From an uncultured Lachnospiraceae bacterium (lineage in GTDB: Bacteria; Bacillota; Clostridia; Lachnospirales; Lachnospiraceae), in NCBI GenBank assembly GCA_946414885.1, contig CAMKQH010000029.1, forward strand, positions 1-43,866: a stretch of 43,866 nucleotides of DNA. Direction: 5' to 3'. Of the stretch, positions 32,382 through 40,921 are shown in pieces. Under the pieces are notes generated by a model that ran no database searches, was not told where the DNA came from, and saw only the letters and a list, made by a program, of their open reading frames with translations. The translations under genes and the position numbers were made by a program. How positions within the stretch are numbered: position 1 is the first letter of the stretch; each line of letters opens with the position of its first letter.

Positions 32382-34424
32382 ATGGCGGATTTGGATTACA
32401 AAGAGCTATATGAAAAAGAAGCATTAAAGTGTTCGGAACTTGCGGGCAAGCTTTCAGAACTCGAAATGAAGAATGAAGAGTTGGAGTGGAATCTTGGCAG
32501 AATCAAAGGCAACGTGCTTTGGAAAATGTCGGGACCGCTCAGAAAGTGTATGCACTGGGGAATCCGGCAGAGAGACCGCTTAAAGAATTGCGGAAGCATC
32601 AAGGGCGTGTTCCGAAAGCTTGATCAAAAGAAGTTGGAGAAGAAAGCCATGCATGCCCTGGGCACGGGAAGTTTTCCCACGCCGGAGCAGGCAGCCGCGG
32701 AGCGCGCCGCAACCTTCCCAAGGATGGTGAAGATCAGCATCCTCGTGCCGCTTTACAATACGCCGAAGGAGTTTCTTGCAGAGATGATTGAGTCCGTGAC
32801 GGGGCAGACCTATGCAAACTGGGAGCTTTGCCTGGCGGACGGATCTGACGACGAGCATACTTTTGTGGGTGAGGTCAGCAGGGAATACGCGGCGAAGGCA
32901 GACGGCAGGATCGTCTACAAGAAGCTTGAGAAAAACATGGGTATTTCCGGAAACACCAACGCATGTCTCACCTTGGCGACGGGGGAATATATTGGTCTTT
33001 TTGACCATGACGACGTGCTGCATCCGTCCGTACTCTATGAATACGTAAAAGCCATCAACGAGCAGGGGGCGGACTATCTTTACTGTGATGAGATCACCTT
33101 TAAGAGCGGTGATTTGAATCACATGCTGACGTTGCATTTTAAGCCGGATTACGCGCCGGACAATCTGCGCGCGAACAATTATATCTGTCATTTCAGCGTT
33201 TTTTCCAGAGAGCTTTTGGACGGCACGGAGCTCTTCCGCACGCAGTTTGACGGAAGCCAGGATCATGACATGATCCTGCGTCTGACTGACAATGCAAAGA
33301 AGATTGTGCACGTGCCCCGCGTCATGTATTATTGGCGCTCCCATGCGGGCAGCGTTGCCTCCGGCATTGAGGCAAAGCCCTATGCGATCGCGGCAGCAAA
33401 GGGCGCCGTTGCAGAGCATCTAAGGAAGCATGGCTTTGACCACTTCCAGATCACGAGCACGAGGGCCTTTGCCACGATTTTCCGCATTCAGTATCAGATT
33501 CTGGGACATCCCAAGATCAGTATTGTAATCCCGAACAAAGATCATCTGGAGGATTTGGAGCGCTGCGTTTCCAGCATTCTTGAGAAGTCCACGTACGATA
33601 ATTTTGAAATCGTTATCGTGGAAAATAACAGCGAAACGACGGAGATCAAGGAATACTATTCCAAGCTTCTTGGATATGATTACGGACAGGCGCTGACAGA
33701 CTCCGCGGCGGAGGGCGCAGGGAAAATGCTTCGCGCAGGAGAAAAGAGCGTGGCACCCGGTAAGATCAAGCTTGTGACCTATGAGGGTAAGTTTAATTAC
33801 TCCGCCGTCAACAATCTTGGAGAGTCTTATGCAGAGGGAGAGTACGTGCTGCTTTTGAACAACGACACGCAGGTGATCACTGCAAATTGGCTGGAGGAGC
33901 TTCTCATGTATGCTCAGCGCGAGGACGTGGGTGCCGTGGGAGCAAAGCTCTACTATGGGGATCACACGATCCAGCATGCCGGCGTGATCTTGGGGCTTGG
34001 GGCGCATAGAACGGCGGGACATTGCCATTATAAGCAGGCAAGGCAAAACCTGGGTTACATGGGGAGATTGTGCTATGCGCAGAATTTCAGCGCCGTCACG
34101 GGTGCCTGCCTGATGGTGAAAAAGTCCTTATATGACGAAGTGGGCGGCTTGGATGAAGGCTTTGCCATCTCGTTAAATGACGTGGATTTCTGCTTAAAGC
34201 TTCGACAGAAAGGCCTGCTGAACGTCTTTACGCCTTTTGCGGAGCTTTATCACTTTGAATCCATTTCCCGCGGGTTGGATGATCAGGGAGAAAAGGCCCA
34301 GAGATACAATCAGGAATCTGAGCAGTTCCGCACGAAGTGGAAGGCCGTGCTGGAGGCGGGGGATCCTTATTATAATCCGAATTTCTCATTGGATAAGAGT
34401 GATTTTTCCCTTAGAATCTCATAA
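32382..34424 (+). CDS. Two-domain GT2 glycosyltransferase (polymer-extending type)
   Basis: The 680-residue product has a short coiled-coil-like N-terminus (about residues 1-40), a first GT2 domain (about 112-340; ISILVPLYNTP, DGSDD, FDHDDVL) and a second GT2 domain (about 380-660; ISIVIPNKDH, ENNSE, LNNDTQV). Both have intact DxD-type motifs, so it could add two different linkages in alternation, as other double GT2 enzymes of rhamnose-rich polymers do. The ATG at 32382 with AAAGGA eight bases upstream is preferred over an in-frame TTG 36 bases earlier and an ATG at 32364. It is the last gene of the export and assembly run. Confidence 0.85.
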   Translation: MADLDYKELYEKEALKCSELAGKLSELEMKNEELEWNLGRIKGNVLWKMSGPLRKCMHWGIRQRDRLKNCGSIKGVFRKLDQKKLEKKAMHALGTGSFPTPEQAAAERAATFPRMVKISILVPLYNTPKEFLAEMIESVTGQTYANWELCLADGSDDEHTFVGEVSREYAAKADGRIVYKKLEKNMGISGNTNACLTLATGEYIGLFDHDDVLHPSVLYEYVKAINEQGADYLYCDEITFKSGDLNHMLTLHFKPDYAPDNLRANNYICHFSVFSRELLDGTELFRTQFDGSQDHDMILRLTDNAKKIVHVPRVMYYWRSHAGSVASGIEAKPYAIAAAKGAVAEHLRKHGFDHFQITSTRAFATIFRIQYQILGHPKISIVIPNKDHLEDLERCVSSILEKSTYDNFEIVIVENNSETTEIKEYYSKLLGYDYGQALTDSAAEGAGKMLRAGEKSVAPGKIKLVTYEGKFNYSAVNNLGESYAEGEYVLLLNNDTQVITANWLEELLMYAQREDVGAVGAKLYYGDHTIQHAGVILGLGAHRTAGHCHYKQARQNLGYMGRLCYAQNFSAVTGACLMVKKSLYDEVGGLDEGFAISLNDVDFCLKLRQKGLLNVFTPFAELYHFESISRGLDDQGEKAQRYNQESEQFRTKWKAVLEAGDPYYNPNFSLDKSDFSLRIS

Positions 34425-34449
34425 TTATCACTGGTTTTTGACGTGAGAA

Positions 34450-34465
34450 ATTGCTTCAAAGCAAT
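34450..34465. promoter_or_regulatory. Inverted repeat upstream of the HAAS/DUF4097 genes
   Basis: ATTGCTT-CA-AAGCAAT is a perfect 7-bp inverted repeat. It lies 23 bases before the chosen start of the HAAS protein and seven bases after a TTGACG that could be a -35 box. No good -10 is evident at the right distance. It may be an operator or a leader hairpin. Confidence 0.4.
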
Positions 34466-34488
34466 AAAGACTTATGGAGATGACAAGC

Positions 34489-35097
34489 TTGAAAAAGAAT
34501 GTATTTTTGGCAGAATTACAAAGGCGTCTTGCCGGTCTTGAACAGACGGACGTCGCGGAACGTCTGGCGTTTTATGACGAGATCATAGAGGATTACAAGG
34601 CGGACGGGGTGCCGGAGGAGGAAGCGGTGGCAAAGCTTGGAACGGTTGATGAGATCGTGGCCCAGGTGATGTCAGAGATCCCCCTGACGAAGCTCGTTGT
34701 GAAAAAGATGAAGCCTCAAAAGACGGTGAACGGTGGGAAGATTGCCTTGGTGATCCTCACGTTCCCCCTGTGGTTTCCGCTCGTGATCACTGCATTATCC
34801 CTGATCTTTTCACTCTACGTCGTGCTTTGGGCCATTGTGATCGCCTTGTTTGCGGTGGATCTGGCTCTGTTTTGTGCGGCAGTCTTTTTGTTCCTCAGCG
34901 TTATCCCGTTGGCCATGGCCAAGAACGTGGCTTTGATCGGAATGGTGATTGGCGGGGGGTTTTTGTGTCTGGGTCTGTTTATGCTGTTCCTTTCGGTCAG
35001 CCTGTTAGCCGCAAAAGTTGCCCTTAAGCTCGGCGGAAGATTCCTGTTGTGGCTAAAATCCTTCTTTATCGGAAAGGAGGAAAGAAAGCATGCGTAA
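34489..35097 (+). CDS. HAAS/DUF1700-type membrane protein
   Basis: The 202-residue product begins with the HAAS-type helical region (KNVFLAELQRRL, then a DEIIEDYKADG stretch and the AVAKLGT repeat-like motif). Four hydrophobic segments follow, and the chain ends in a basic tail. In Firmicutes this protein is usually cotranscribed with a PadR-type regulator and a DUF4097 protein and takes part in envelope-stress sensing, possibly as an anti-regulator. Here the DUF4097 partner overlaps by 8 bp, but no PadR gene is found upstream. The TTG at 34489 is chosen because GGAG sits nine bases upstream; an ATG at 34474 has no site. Confidence 0.82.
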   Translation: MKKNVFLAELQRRLAGLEQTDVAERLAFYDEIIEDYKADGVPEEEAVAKLGTVDEIVAQVMSEIPLTKLVVKKMKPQKTVNGGKIALVILTFPLWFPLVITALSLIFSLYVVLWAIVIALFAVDLALFCAAVFLFLSVIPLAMAKNVALIGMVIGGGFLCLGLFMLFLSVSLLAAKVALKLGGRFLLWLKSFFIGKEERKHA

Positions 35098-35815
35098 ATG
35101 GCTTATTTGGAATCTGATCGGCGTGCTCTTATGCGTGATTGGCGCCGTGATCATTGTAAAGACGCTCTTCCAGGCAGGGTTTGACGCAGAAAACTTTAAT
35201 ACTGCCGAGTACGTGATGAATGCGTGCGACGTGGAGGAAGCATTTACCAATCTGTCGGTCAGGGGAGACATTGAGAACGTCATTCTTGTAGCGTCCGGGG
35301 ACGAAAAGTGTCACGTGATCTTCCGGGAGGAGGAAAGGGCGCCGCATCAGGCAAGAGTGGAAAAGGATACCCTGACCATTACCGTGACGGATGACAGACG
35401 ATGGTACGAGAAGATTGGGTTTTGGACGGAGGGGCCCACGGTCATGATCGCGCTCCCGAAAGCGGAATATGGTGAGATCAAGATTGAAAATAACACGGGC
35501 GACGTCCGGATTATGGACGTTAAGTGTCAAAACCTGTATTTGAAGGGGAATACGGGTGACGTGGAGCTGACGCGCGTAATCGCGGGTGAAGAGATCAAAG
35601 TGGATCTCAACACGGGCGACGTGAGCTTCAGGGAATGTGATGGAGATGCGATTTACGTGGAGACGGTGACTGGGGACGTGACGGGAAGTTTTCTTTCCGG
35701 AAAACGCTTTGAGACAAAGACAAACACAGGTGACATAGAGGTGCCTGATTCATCGGAAGGCGGAACGTGCCGCGTGAAGACGAACACGGGCGACGTAAAG
35801 CTAGAGATCAAGTAG
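35090..35815 (+). CDS. DUF4097-type membrane-anchored beta-repeat protein
   Basis: This 241-residue protein has one N-terminal helix (about residues 3-25) and then an all-beta domain. The motif (N/V)TGD(V/I) recurs six times at intervals of about 20 residues from about 130 onwards, as in the beta-solenoid DUF4097 family. The repeats would stack into a rod outside the membrane. It overlaps the HAAS gene by 8 bp and has a perfect AAAGGAGG site within that gene's end. The function is not established; partners of this type act in envelope-stress modules. Confidence 0.82.
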   Translation: MRKWLIWNLIGVLLCVIGAVIIVKTLFQAGFDAENFNTAEYVMNACDVEEAFTNLSVRGDIENVILVASGDEKCHVIFREEERAPHQARVEKDTLTITVTDDRRWYEKIGFWTEGPTVMIALPKAEYGEIKIENNTGDVRIMDVKCQNLYLKGNTGDVELTRVIAGEEIKVDLNTGDVSFRECDGDAIYVETVTGDVTGSFLSGKRFETKTNTGDIEVPDSSEGGTCRVKTNTGDVKLEIK

Positions 35816-35832
35816 GAAAGAGGGACAAGAAA

Positions 35833-37542
35833 TTGACGGTATTATATTATGGGAGTGTATTTTTGCTATCACTTCTGTTTTCCGCAATCTACGTCTATAT
35901 GTGGCATAAGCATTTCGATGCGAGCATAACGATGGTGTTCACGCTGATACCGATTGCATGCCTTGGATACGTGTTGCTTGGAATTTCAGGCACGATCAAT
36001 GAGGTGATCGTGGCGGTAAAGATCACGTATCTCGGGGGCTGTTTTCTCCAGTTTTTTATGCTGTTCACCATATTGCATCTGTGCGGCGTCGAGCTTGGAA
36101 GGTGGAGCAGAATCCTTTTGTTTGTGCTGAGCTGTCTCTTGTATGCGTCCGCGTTGACGATTGGTTATCTGGATCTGTTTTATAAAAATCTGTCCTTTGA
36201 GCTGGTGGGCACGACGAAGATTCTGCATAAGGAATACGGTTGGATGCACACCTTCTTTTACGTTGTCGTGTGTGTGATTTTTGGGGCAGAGCTCATTGTG
36301 ATTGGTTATTCCTGGCTGAAGAAGCGCCAGATTCCAAGGACAATCATTCATCTTTTGATTTTCCCGATCATCATCGTTATATTTATCTTTTTTGGCGGCA
36401 AACATGTCACGAATAAGGTGGATCTGATACCGCTTGGTTACGTCATTGCTCAGTTCCTGTATCTGCTCATCGCGTATCGGTTGAACCTTTATAACGTGAG
36501 CGACACGGTGATCGATTCCATGGTCCGGGAGAGGTCCATCGGATACGTATCCTTTGATTTCAAGTATAAGTATTTGGGAAGCAATGAGACGGCGAGGGCA
36601 ATCGTGCCGGAATTGTCTCTTTTGGCAGTGGATCAGCCTTTGGGGTATAAGCCTGCGGAACGGAAGCTGCGGCATTTTATTGACGGATTTAGCAAGAACC
36701 CGGACAACGCGCTGTTTGTATACGTGGTGAAGGGAGAGGAAGGAAAAGAGGAAGAGGAGAGGTTCTATAACGTGAACGTAAGCTTCCTCAATGACGGCGT
36801 CCGCAGGCGCGGCTACCTTGTCACGTTCACGGATGACACGCAGAACAGAAAATACATCAATCTTCTGGACTCCTATAACGAGAACCTGAAGAGAGAAGTA
36901 GAGAATAAGACGCAGCACATCGTGGAGATGCATGACAATTTGATCATGAGTCTTGCAATGATGGTGGAAAGTCGTGACAATTCCACCGGCGGACATATCA
37001 AGAGGACAAGTGAGGGCGTTAGAATCCTGATCGATGAGATCAAGAAAGAAGGTACGTTGTCGCTTTCGGAGGAATTTTGTAAGGACGTCGTGAAGGCTGC
37101 GCCGATGCATGATCTTGGGAAGATCGCAGTCGATGACGAGGTGCTCAGAAAACCCGGAAGATTCACTCCGGAGGAGTATGAGAAGATGAAGAGCCATGCG
37201 GCTGAGGGCGCCCGCGTCATTCATGAGATTCTTGCGCACACGGAGGATGAGTCGTTTAAGATCATCGCGGAGAACGTAGCGCATTATCATCACGAGCGCT
37301 GGGACGGTTCCGGATATCCGAAGGGGCTGGCCGGGGAAGAGATTCCGATCGAGGCAAGGATCATGGCGATCGCAGACGTGTATGACGCGCTGGTGAGCAA
37401 GCGCGTTTACAAGGAAGCCTTTGATTTTGCGAAGGCAGACGCCATCATCATGGAAGGCATGGGCACGCAGTTCGATCCCAGCCTAAAGAGTGTTTATGAA
37501 AAGGCAAGGCCCAGACTGGAAGAATACTATGCAACATTGTAA
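35833..37542 (+). CDS. 7TM-sensor HD-GYP protein, probable cyclic-di-GMP phosphodiesterase
   Basis: The 569-residue product has seven hydrophobic segments (about residues 1-225) like the 7TM region of some histidine kinases, then a PAS-like stretch (about 235-350), a short coiled coil, and an HD-GYP domain (about 375-560). HD is at His426-Asp427 and the second motif HHERWDGSGYP starts at His486, so the metal-binding and GYP residues look intact. HD-GYP enzymes degrade cyclic di-nucleotides such as c-di-GMP. The TTG at 35833 has GAGGGA about seven bases upstream; longer in-frame starts lie inside the DUF4097 gene. It may link an external signal to surface polymer output. Confidence 0.88.
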   Translation: MTVLYYGSVFLLSLLFSAIYVYMWHKHFDASITMVFTLIPIACLGYVLLGISGTINEVIVAVKITYLGGCFLQFFMLFTILHLCGVELGRWSRILLFVLSCLLYASALTIGYLDLFYKNLSFELVGTTKILHKEYGWMHTFFYVVVCVIFGAELIVIGYSWLKKRQIPRTIIHLLIFPIIIVIFIFFGGKHVTNKVDLIPLGYVIAQFLYLLIAYRLNLYNVSDTVIDSMVRERSIGYVSFDFKYKYLGSNETARAIVPELSLLAVDQPLGYKPAERKLRHFIDGFSKNPDNALFVYVVKGEEGKEEEERFYNVNVSFLNDGVRRRGYLVTFTDDTQNRKYINLLDSYNENLKREVENKTQHIVEMHDNLIMSLAMMVESRDNSTGGHIKRTSEGVRILIDEIKKEGTLSLSEEFCKDVVKAAPMHDLGKIAVDDEVLRKPGRFTPEEYEKMKSHAAEGARVIHEILAHTEDESFKIIAENVAHYHHERWDGSGYPKGLAGEEIPIEARIMAIADVYDALVSKRVYKEAFDFAKADAIIMEGMGTQFDPSLKSVYEKARPRLEEYYATL

Positions 37543-37576
37543 CGCAAGACATTATTCGCTATTTCAATAGATCTGT

Positions 37577-37612
37577 TGTTCTTGGCGGTACTTTTGAGTA
37601 CTGCCAAGAATA
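37577..37612. terminator. Strong hairpin downstream of the HD-GYP gene, possible terminator
   Basis: Bases 37577-37592 pair with 37597-37612 around a TTTG loop, giving a 16-bp stem with two G-T wobbles. No T-run follows directly. The arms contain GGCGGTAC and GTACTGCC, close to the arms of the 53-bp array that starts 100 bases later. A second, weaker inverted repeat (TGGCAA/TTGCCA) lies at 37632-37655. The rest of 37543-37712 is AT-rich and shows no gene. Confidence 0.5.
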
Positions 37613-37712
37613 TCTAAAGCTTTCAGCCCAGTGGCAAGGGCATCTCAATTTGCCATGATTATTCCAATTTTTTATTCAAAGATTTGTGACTTATGTGTTT
37701 TTGTTGTGCGTA

Positions 37713-38014
37713 GTACCGCCTGGAGGGGGAAAGTAGGTTCTGAGCTGTAGTAATTTAGCGGAATGGTACCGCCTGGAGAGGGAAAGTAGGTTCTGGGCGG
37801 TAGTAATTTAGCGGAATGGTACCGCCTGGAGGGGGAAAGTAGGTTCTGAGCGGTAGTAATTTAGCGGAATGGTACCGCCTGGAGAGGGAAAGTAGGTTCT
37901 GAGCGGTAGTAGTTGAGAGGAATGGTACCGCCTGGAGGGGGAAAATGGGCTGTGGGCGGTAGTAAGGGATATAAATCATACCGCCTGATACCGCAAATGG
38001 AGATTGCGGCGGTA
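37713..38014. repeat. Tandem 53-bp hairpin array (array 1)
   Basis: Five 53-bp units start at 37713, 37766, 37819, 37872 and 37925, with a shorter closing hairpin at 37979-38014. In each unit TACCGCC is followed by a purine-rich segment of about 22 bases and then GGCGGTA or a near copy, so each can fold as one hairpin. The spacers between hairpins (about 17 bases, GTAATTTAGCGGAATGG) are repeated too, so there are no unique spacers. The closing hairpin has an additional inner CCGC/GCGG stem. The array ends about 40 bases before the nuclease-like gene. Confidence 0.88.
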
Positions 38015-38055
38015 GAGATCATAAAATTATGCGGAAGAAGAGGGGGAAACAAAAT

Positions 38056-38856
38056 ATGATTGATTATTCAAAAGAATTGAAGGAACAGTTTCGAGAGTTG
38101 AAAAGTTTGTTGGCGAGCGCTAAGAAGAGGAAGAAAGCACAGGAGGGTTTGCCAGAAGGAAGTTTAAGGGTGACAAATTCAAAGGGATTTCCACAGTACT
38201 ATTTTCGAGAGAAGGGGGCGGGGAAAGCAGTTTACGTGCACGCCAAGGACAAGGCAATCATTCCCAAATTGATTCAACGGGAATATGAAAACAAAGCATT
38301 CAAAGCATTGGAAGAGGAGTATCGGAACATGGAGAGCTTTTTGAAAAAGTATGATCCAAAATGCTTGGATGAAATCTACGACAAGCTATGCAAGGGGAGA
38401 AAGGAATACGTGACGCCCATTGCCATAACGGACGAAGAATATGTTAAGCAATGGATGGAGGAACATCCTGGTGGGCAGAATTCCTACCCGGAACAAGGGA
38501 AATATGAAACGGATCGAGGAGAAAAGGTTCGCTCAAAATCAGAGAAAATAATAGCAGATACGTTCCATAAAATGAAGATCCCGTATTGTTATGAACCTAA
38601 AGTGTCATTGATTGAACATAAAACGTCATATCCTGATTTTGCCTGCTTAAACGTTAGGACAAGAAAGACGATATACTGGGAACATTTTGGACTCATAGAT
38701 GAAAATGACTATGCCGCAAAGAATTACCTGAAGATAGAAGCCTATGAGAAAAGTGGGATACTGTTAGGGGATAAGCTGATTATATCAATGGAAACGGCCG
38801 ATCATCCGCTGGACGTATCTTTGATCCGCAGCAAGATCGACAGATTCCTTACGTAA
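38056..38856 (+). CDS. PD-(D/E)XK-like nuclease domain protein
   Basis: The 266-residue product starts at the ATG at 38056, with AGGGGG nine bases upstream. The N-terminal half is charged and helical. The C-terminal half shows the nuclease-like order RSKSE (Glu163), YPDF (Asp194), then YWEHFG (Glu209-His210), consistent with a PD-(D/E)XK fold in which the last lysine is replaced. I do not recognise a named family; similar lone proteins appear in Clostridia. Codon use is visibly AT-richer than in the flanking genes, which suggests recent transfer. The adjacent hairpin arrays are its only obvious neighbours, so a repeat-related role is possible but unproven. Confidence 0.65.
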   Translation: MIDYSKELKEQFRELKSLLASAKKRKKAQEGLPEGSLRVTNSKGFPQYYFREKGAGKAVYVHAKDKAIIPKLIQREYENKAFKALEEEYRNMESFLKKYDPKCLDEIYDKLCKGRKEYVTPIAITDEEYVKQWMEEHPGGQNSYPEQGKYETDRGEKVRSKSEKIIADTFHKMKIPYCYEPKVSLIEHKTSYPDFACLNVRTRKTIYWEHFGLIDENDYAAKNYLKIEAYEKSGILLGDKLIISMETADHPLDVSLIRSKIDRFLT

Positions 38857-38999
38857 CGGGATCAGTGGCGAGTTCCTTACGTAAGGAGATCTAGGGCATG
38901 GACTGCGAAAGGTTCTCTGCCGAAAAGAATCTGAGGCACGGACGATGATAAGTTCCGTACCAAGCGAGGTTTGCAATGCGAGACTTATGAAGCTAACAC
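38857..38999. repeat. Decayed repeat region after the nuclease gene
   Basis: TTCCTTACGTAA occurs at 38845-38856, covering the nuclease stop codon, and again at 38873-38884; the second copy extends to a perfect palindrome CCTTACGTAAGG (38875-38886). From 38871 an imperfect 40-bp periodicity is visible (38871, 38911, 38951), with shared (A/G)GTTC starts and GGCA(T/C)GGAC cores in the first two units. No open frame of note occurs here. It looks like the remains of another tandem array. Confidence 0.5.
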
Positions 39000-39028
39000 T
39001 TGATAGGGCTGAGCTAACGTGGTAAAAT
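39000..39028 (+). promoter_or_regulatory. SigA-type promoter of the phosphosugar mutase gene
   Basis: TTGATA (39000-39005) and TAAAAT (39023-39028) are separated by 17 bp. The predicted leader to the ATG at 39207 is about 170 bases and contains a short direct repeat, GATGAGATGACG and TATGAGATGACG (about 39120-39145). That is long enough for leader regulation, but I see no recognised riboswitch. Confidence 0.65.
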
Positions 39029-39206
39029 ACTATAGTGAATTTTAGGGAATCATTTTTTGAGAGAGACGTCTTTTGTAAAGTCATTCTATACCAAACGGCG
39101 GTTTGCTGCGACAACAATTTGATGAGATGACGGGTTATGAGATGACGTTTTTACGGAGGACGATAGTTCTTGACAGACGATTGAAACATAAAGGAGGTTT
39201 GGACTT

Positions 39207-40889
39207 ATGTACAAGCAGGAGTATGATCGTTGGGCAGCATTTAACTTGGAGGATCCGGATCTGTTGCCGGAGCTTTTAAAGGTCAAGGATAATGACGAGG
39301 AGATCAAGGATCGCTTCGCCGTTTCCCTGCAGTTTGGCACGGCGGGCCTTCGCGGAACGCTGGGAGCTGGCACGAACCGCATGAATATCTGGGTGGTTCG
39401 TCAGGCAACGCAGGGGTTGGCAAATTGGGTTCTGACCCAGGGCGGCAACCAGACCGTAGCCATTTCCTACGACAGCCGCTTAAAGAGTGACGTATTTGCC
39501 AAGGAGGCAGCAGGCGTGCTTGCGGCTAACGGCATTAAGGTCCGCATCTATGACGCGCTGATGCCCGTACCCGCGCTTTCCTTTGCAACGAGATATTATA
39601 ACTGCAACGCAGGCATTATGGTGACTGCTTCCCATAATCCTTCGAAGTACAATGGATATAAGGCCTATGGTCCTGACGGCTGTCAGATGACGGATGACGC
39701 GGCTGCCATTGTATACGCGGAGATCCAGAAGACGGACGTACTGACCGGCGCGAAGGTAATGTCTTTTGCGGAGGGCGTTGAGCAGGGACTCATCCGTTTT
39801 GTGGGCGATGACTGTAAGAAGGCCTTCTATGAGGCAATCGAGGCTAGACAGGTTCGTCCCGGTCTGGCAAAGACTTCCGGCTTAAAGCTGGTTTATTCGC
39901 CTTTGAACGGCACTGGACTCGTACCCGTTACGAGAATCCTGCATGACATGGGCATCACGGACGTGACGATCGTTCCCGAGCAGGAGTATCCGAGCGGATA
40001 CTTCACCACCTGTCCTTATCCCAACCCTGAGATTTTTGAGGCGCTGAAGTATGGCCTTGAGCTTGCAAAGAAGGAAGGCGCAGACCTGATGCTCGCCACG
40101 GATCCCGACGCGGATCGCGTGGGCATTGCCATGAAGTGCCCGGATGGCAGTTATGAGCTGGTTTCCGGCAATGAGATGGGCGTTCTGCTGTTGGATTATA
40201 TCTGTGCCGGCCGCATTGAGAAGGGCACCATGCCCGTAAAACCCGTGGCAGTGATGAGTCTTGTTTCCACGCCGCTGGCAGATGCAGTGGCTGAGCATTA
40301 TGGGGTTGAGCTTCGCCACGTGCTGACCGGATTTAAGTGGATCGGGGATCAGATCGCGCAGCTCGAGGCAGCAGATGAGGTGGACCGCTTCATCTTCGGT
40401 TTCGAGGAGAGCTACGGTTATCTGGCTGGACCTTACGTTCGCGACAAGGATGCCGTGATCGCTTCCATGCTGATCTGCGAGATGGCAGCTTACTACAGAA
40501 GCATCGGCTCCTCCATCAAGCAGCGGCTTGAGGAGATTTACGCACAGTACGGAAGATACCTGAACAAGGTAGATTCCTTTGAATTCCCTGGACTTTCCGG
40601 CATGGATAAGATGGCTTCCATCATGAAGGGCCTTCGCGAGAACGCTCCCAAGGAGTTTGCAGGCATTGCCGTGACGAAGGTGACGGACTATGCGAAGCCT
40701 GAGGAGACGGGGTTACCTAAGGCAAATGTCCTGATCTACGGCCTCGAGGACGGTTCCACCGTGATCGTTCGTCCTTCCGGCACCGAGCCCAAGATCAAGA
40801 TCTACTTCACCACGAAGGGCAAGGATCTTGCGGAGGCACAGGCAAAGAAGGATACGCTGGCAGAGGCTGCAAAGGCTATTTTGGCATAA
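39207..40889 (+). CDS. Phosphoglucomutase/phosphomannomutase, copy 1
   Basis: This 560-residue alpha-D-phosphohexomutase has the four expected domains. The catalytic phosphoserine lies in TASHNPSKYNGYK, the metal-binding loop is DPDADR, the sugar-binding loop contains GFEESYG, and the phosphate-binding loop is RPSGTEPK. It interconverts glucose-6-phosphate and glucose-1-phosphate (or the mannose forms) and so can feed RmlA. AAAGGAGG precedes the ATG and a good promoter lies 180 bp upstream. It is a long-type PgcA/PgmB2-like enzyme. A paralogue is encoded 1.1 kb downstream. Confidence 0.94.
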   Translation: MYKQEYDRWAAFNLEDPDLLPELLKVKDNDEEIKDRFAVSLQFGTAGLRGTLGAGTNRMNIWVVRQATQGLANWVLTQGGNQTVAISYDSRLKSDVFAKEAAGVLAANGIKVRIYDALMPVPALSFATRYYNCNAGIMVTASHNPSKYNGYKAYGPDGCQMTDDAAAIVYAEIQKTDVLTGAKVMSFAEGVEQGLIRFVGDDCKKAFYEAIEARQVRPGLAKTSGLKLVYSPLNGTGLVPVTRILHDMGITDVTIVPEQEYPSGYFTTCPYPNPEIFEALKYGLELAKKEGADLMLATDPDADRVGIAMKCPDGSYELVSGNEMGVLLLDYICAGRIEKGTMPVKPVAVMSLVSTPLADAVAEHYGVELRHVLTGFKWIGDQIAQLEAADEVDRFIFGFEESYGYLAGPYVRDKDAVIASMLICEMAAYYRSIGSSIKQRLEEIYAQYGRYLNKVDSFEFPGLSGMDKMASIMKGLRENAPKEFAGIAVTKVTDYAKPEETGLPKANVLIYGLEDGSTVIVRPSGTEPKIKIYFTTKGKDLAEAQAKKDTLAEAAKAILA

Positions 40890-40921
40890 AATTTGATGGA
40901 CGTAAAGGAGAGACCCGGGAA

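Noticed and set aside
35986..37293. 435-residue minus-strand frame opposite the HD-GYP gene
   Set aside because: It lies antisense to a protein with clear HD-GYP motifs and shows only shadow-type composition; long antisense frames are common in genes of this base composition.
37713..38014. Considered as a CRISPR array
   Set aside because: The segments between the palindromic parts are themselves repeated, with no unique spacers, and no cas gene is near.
37755..38052. Minus-strand frames with repeated PLQAVPF-like peptides over array 1
   Set aside because: They are translations of the 53-bp hairpin units. The period breaks the frame between units and there are no start signals.
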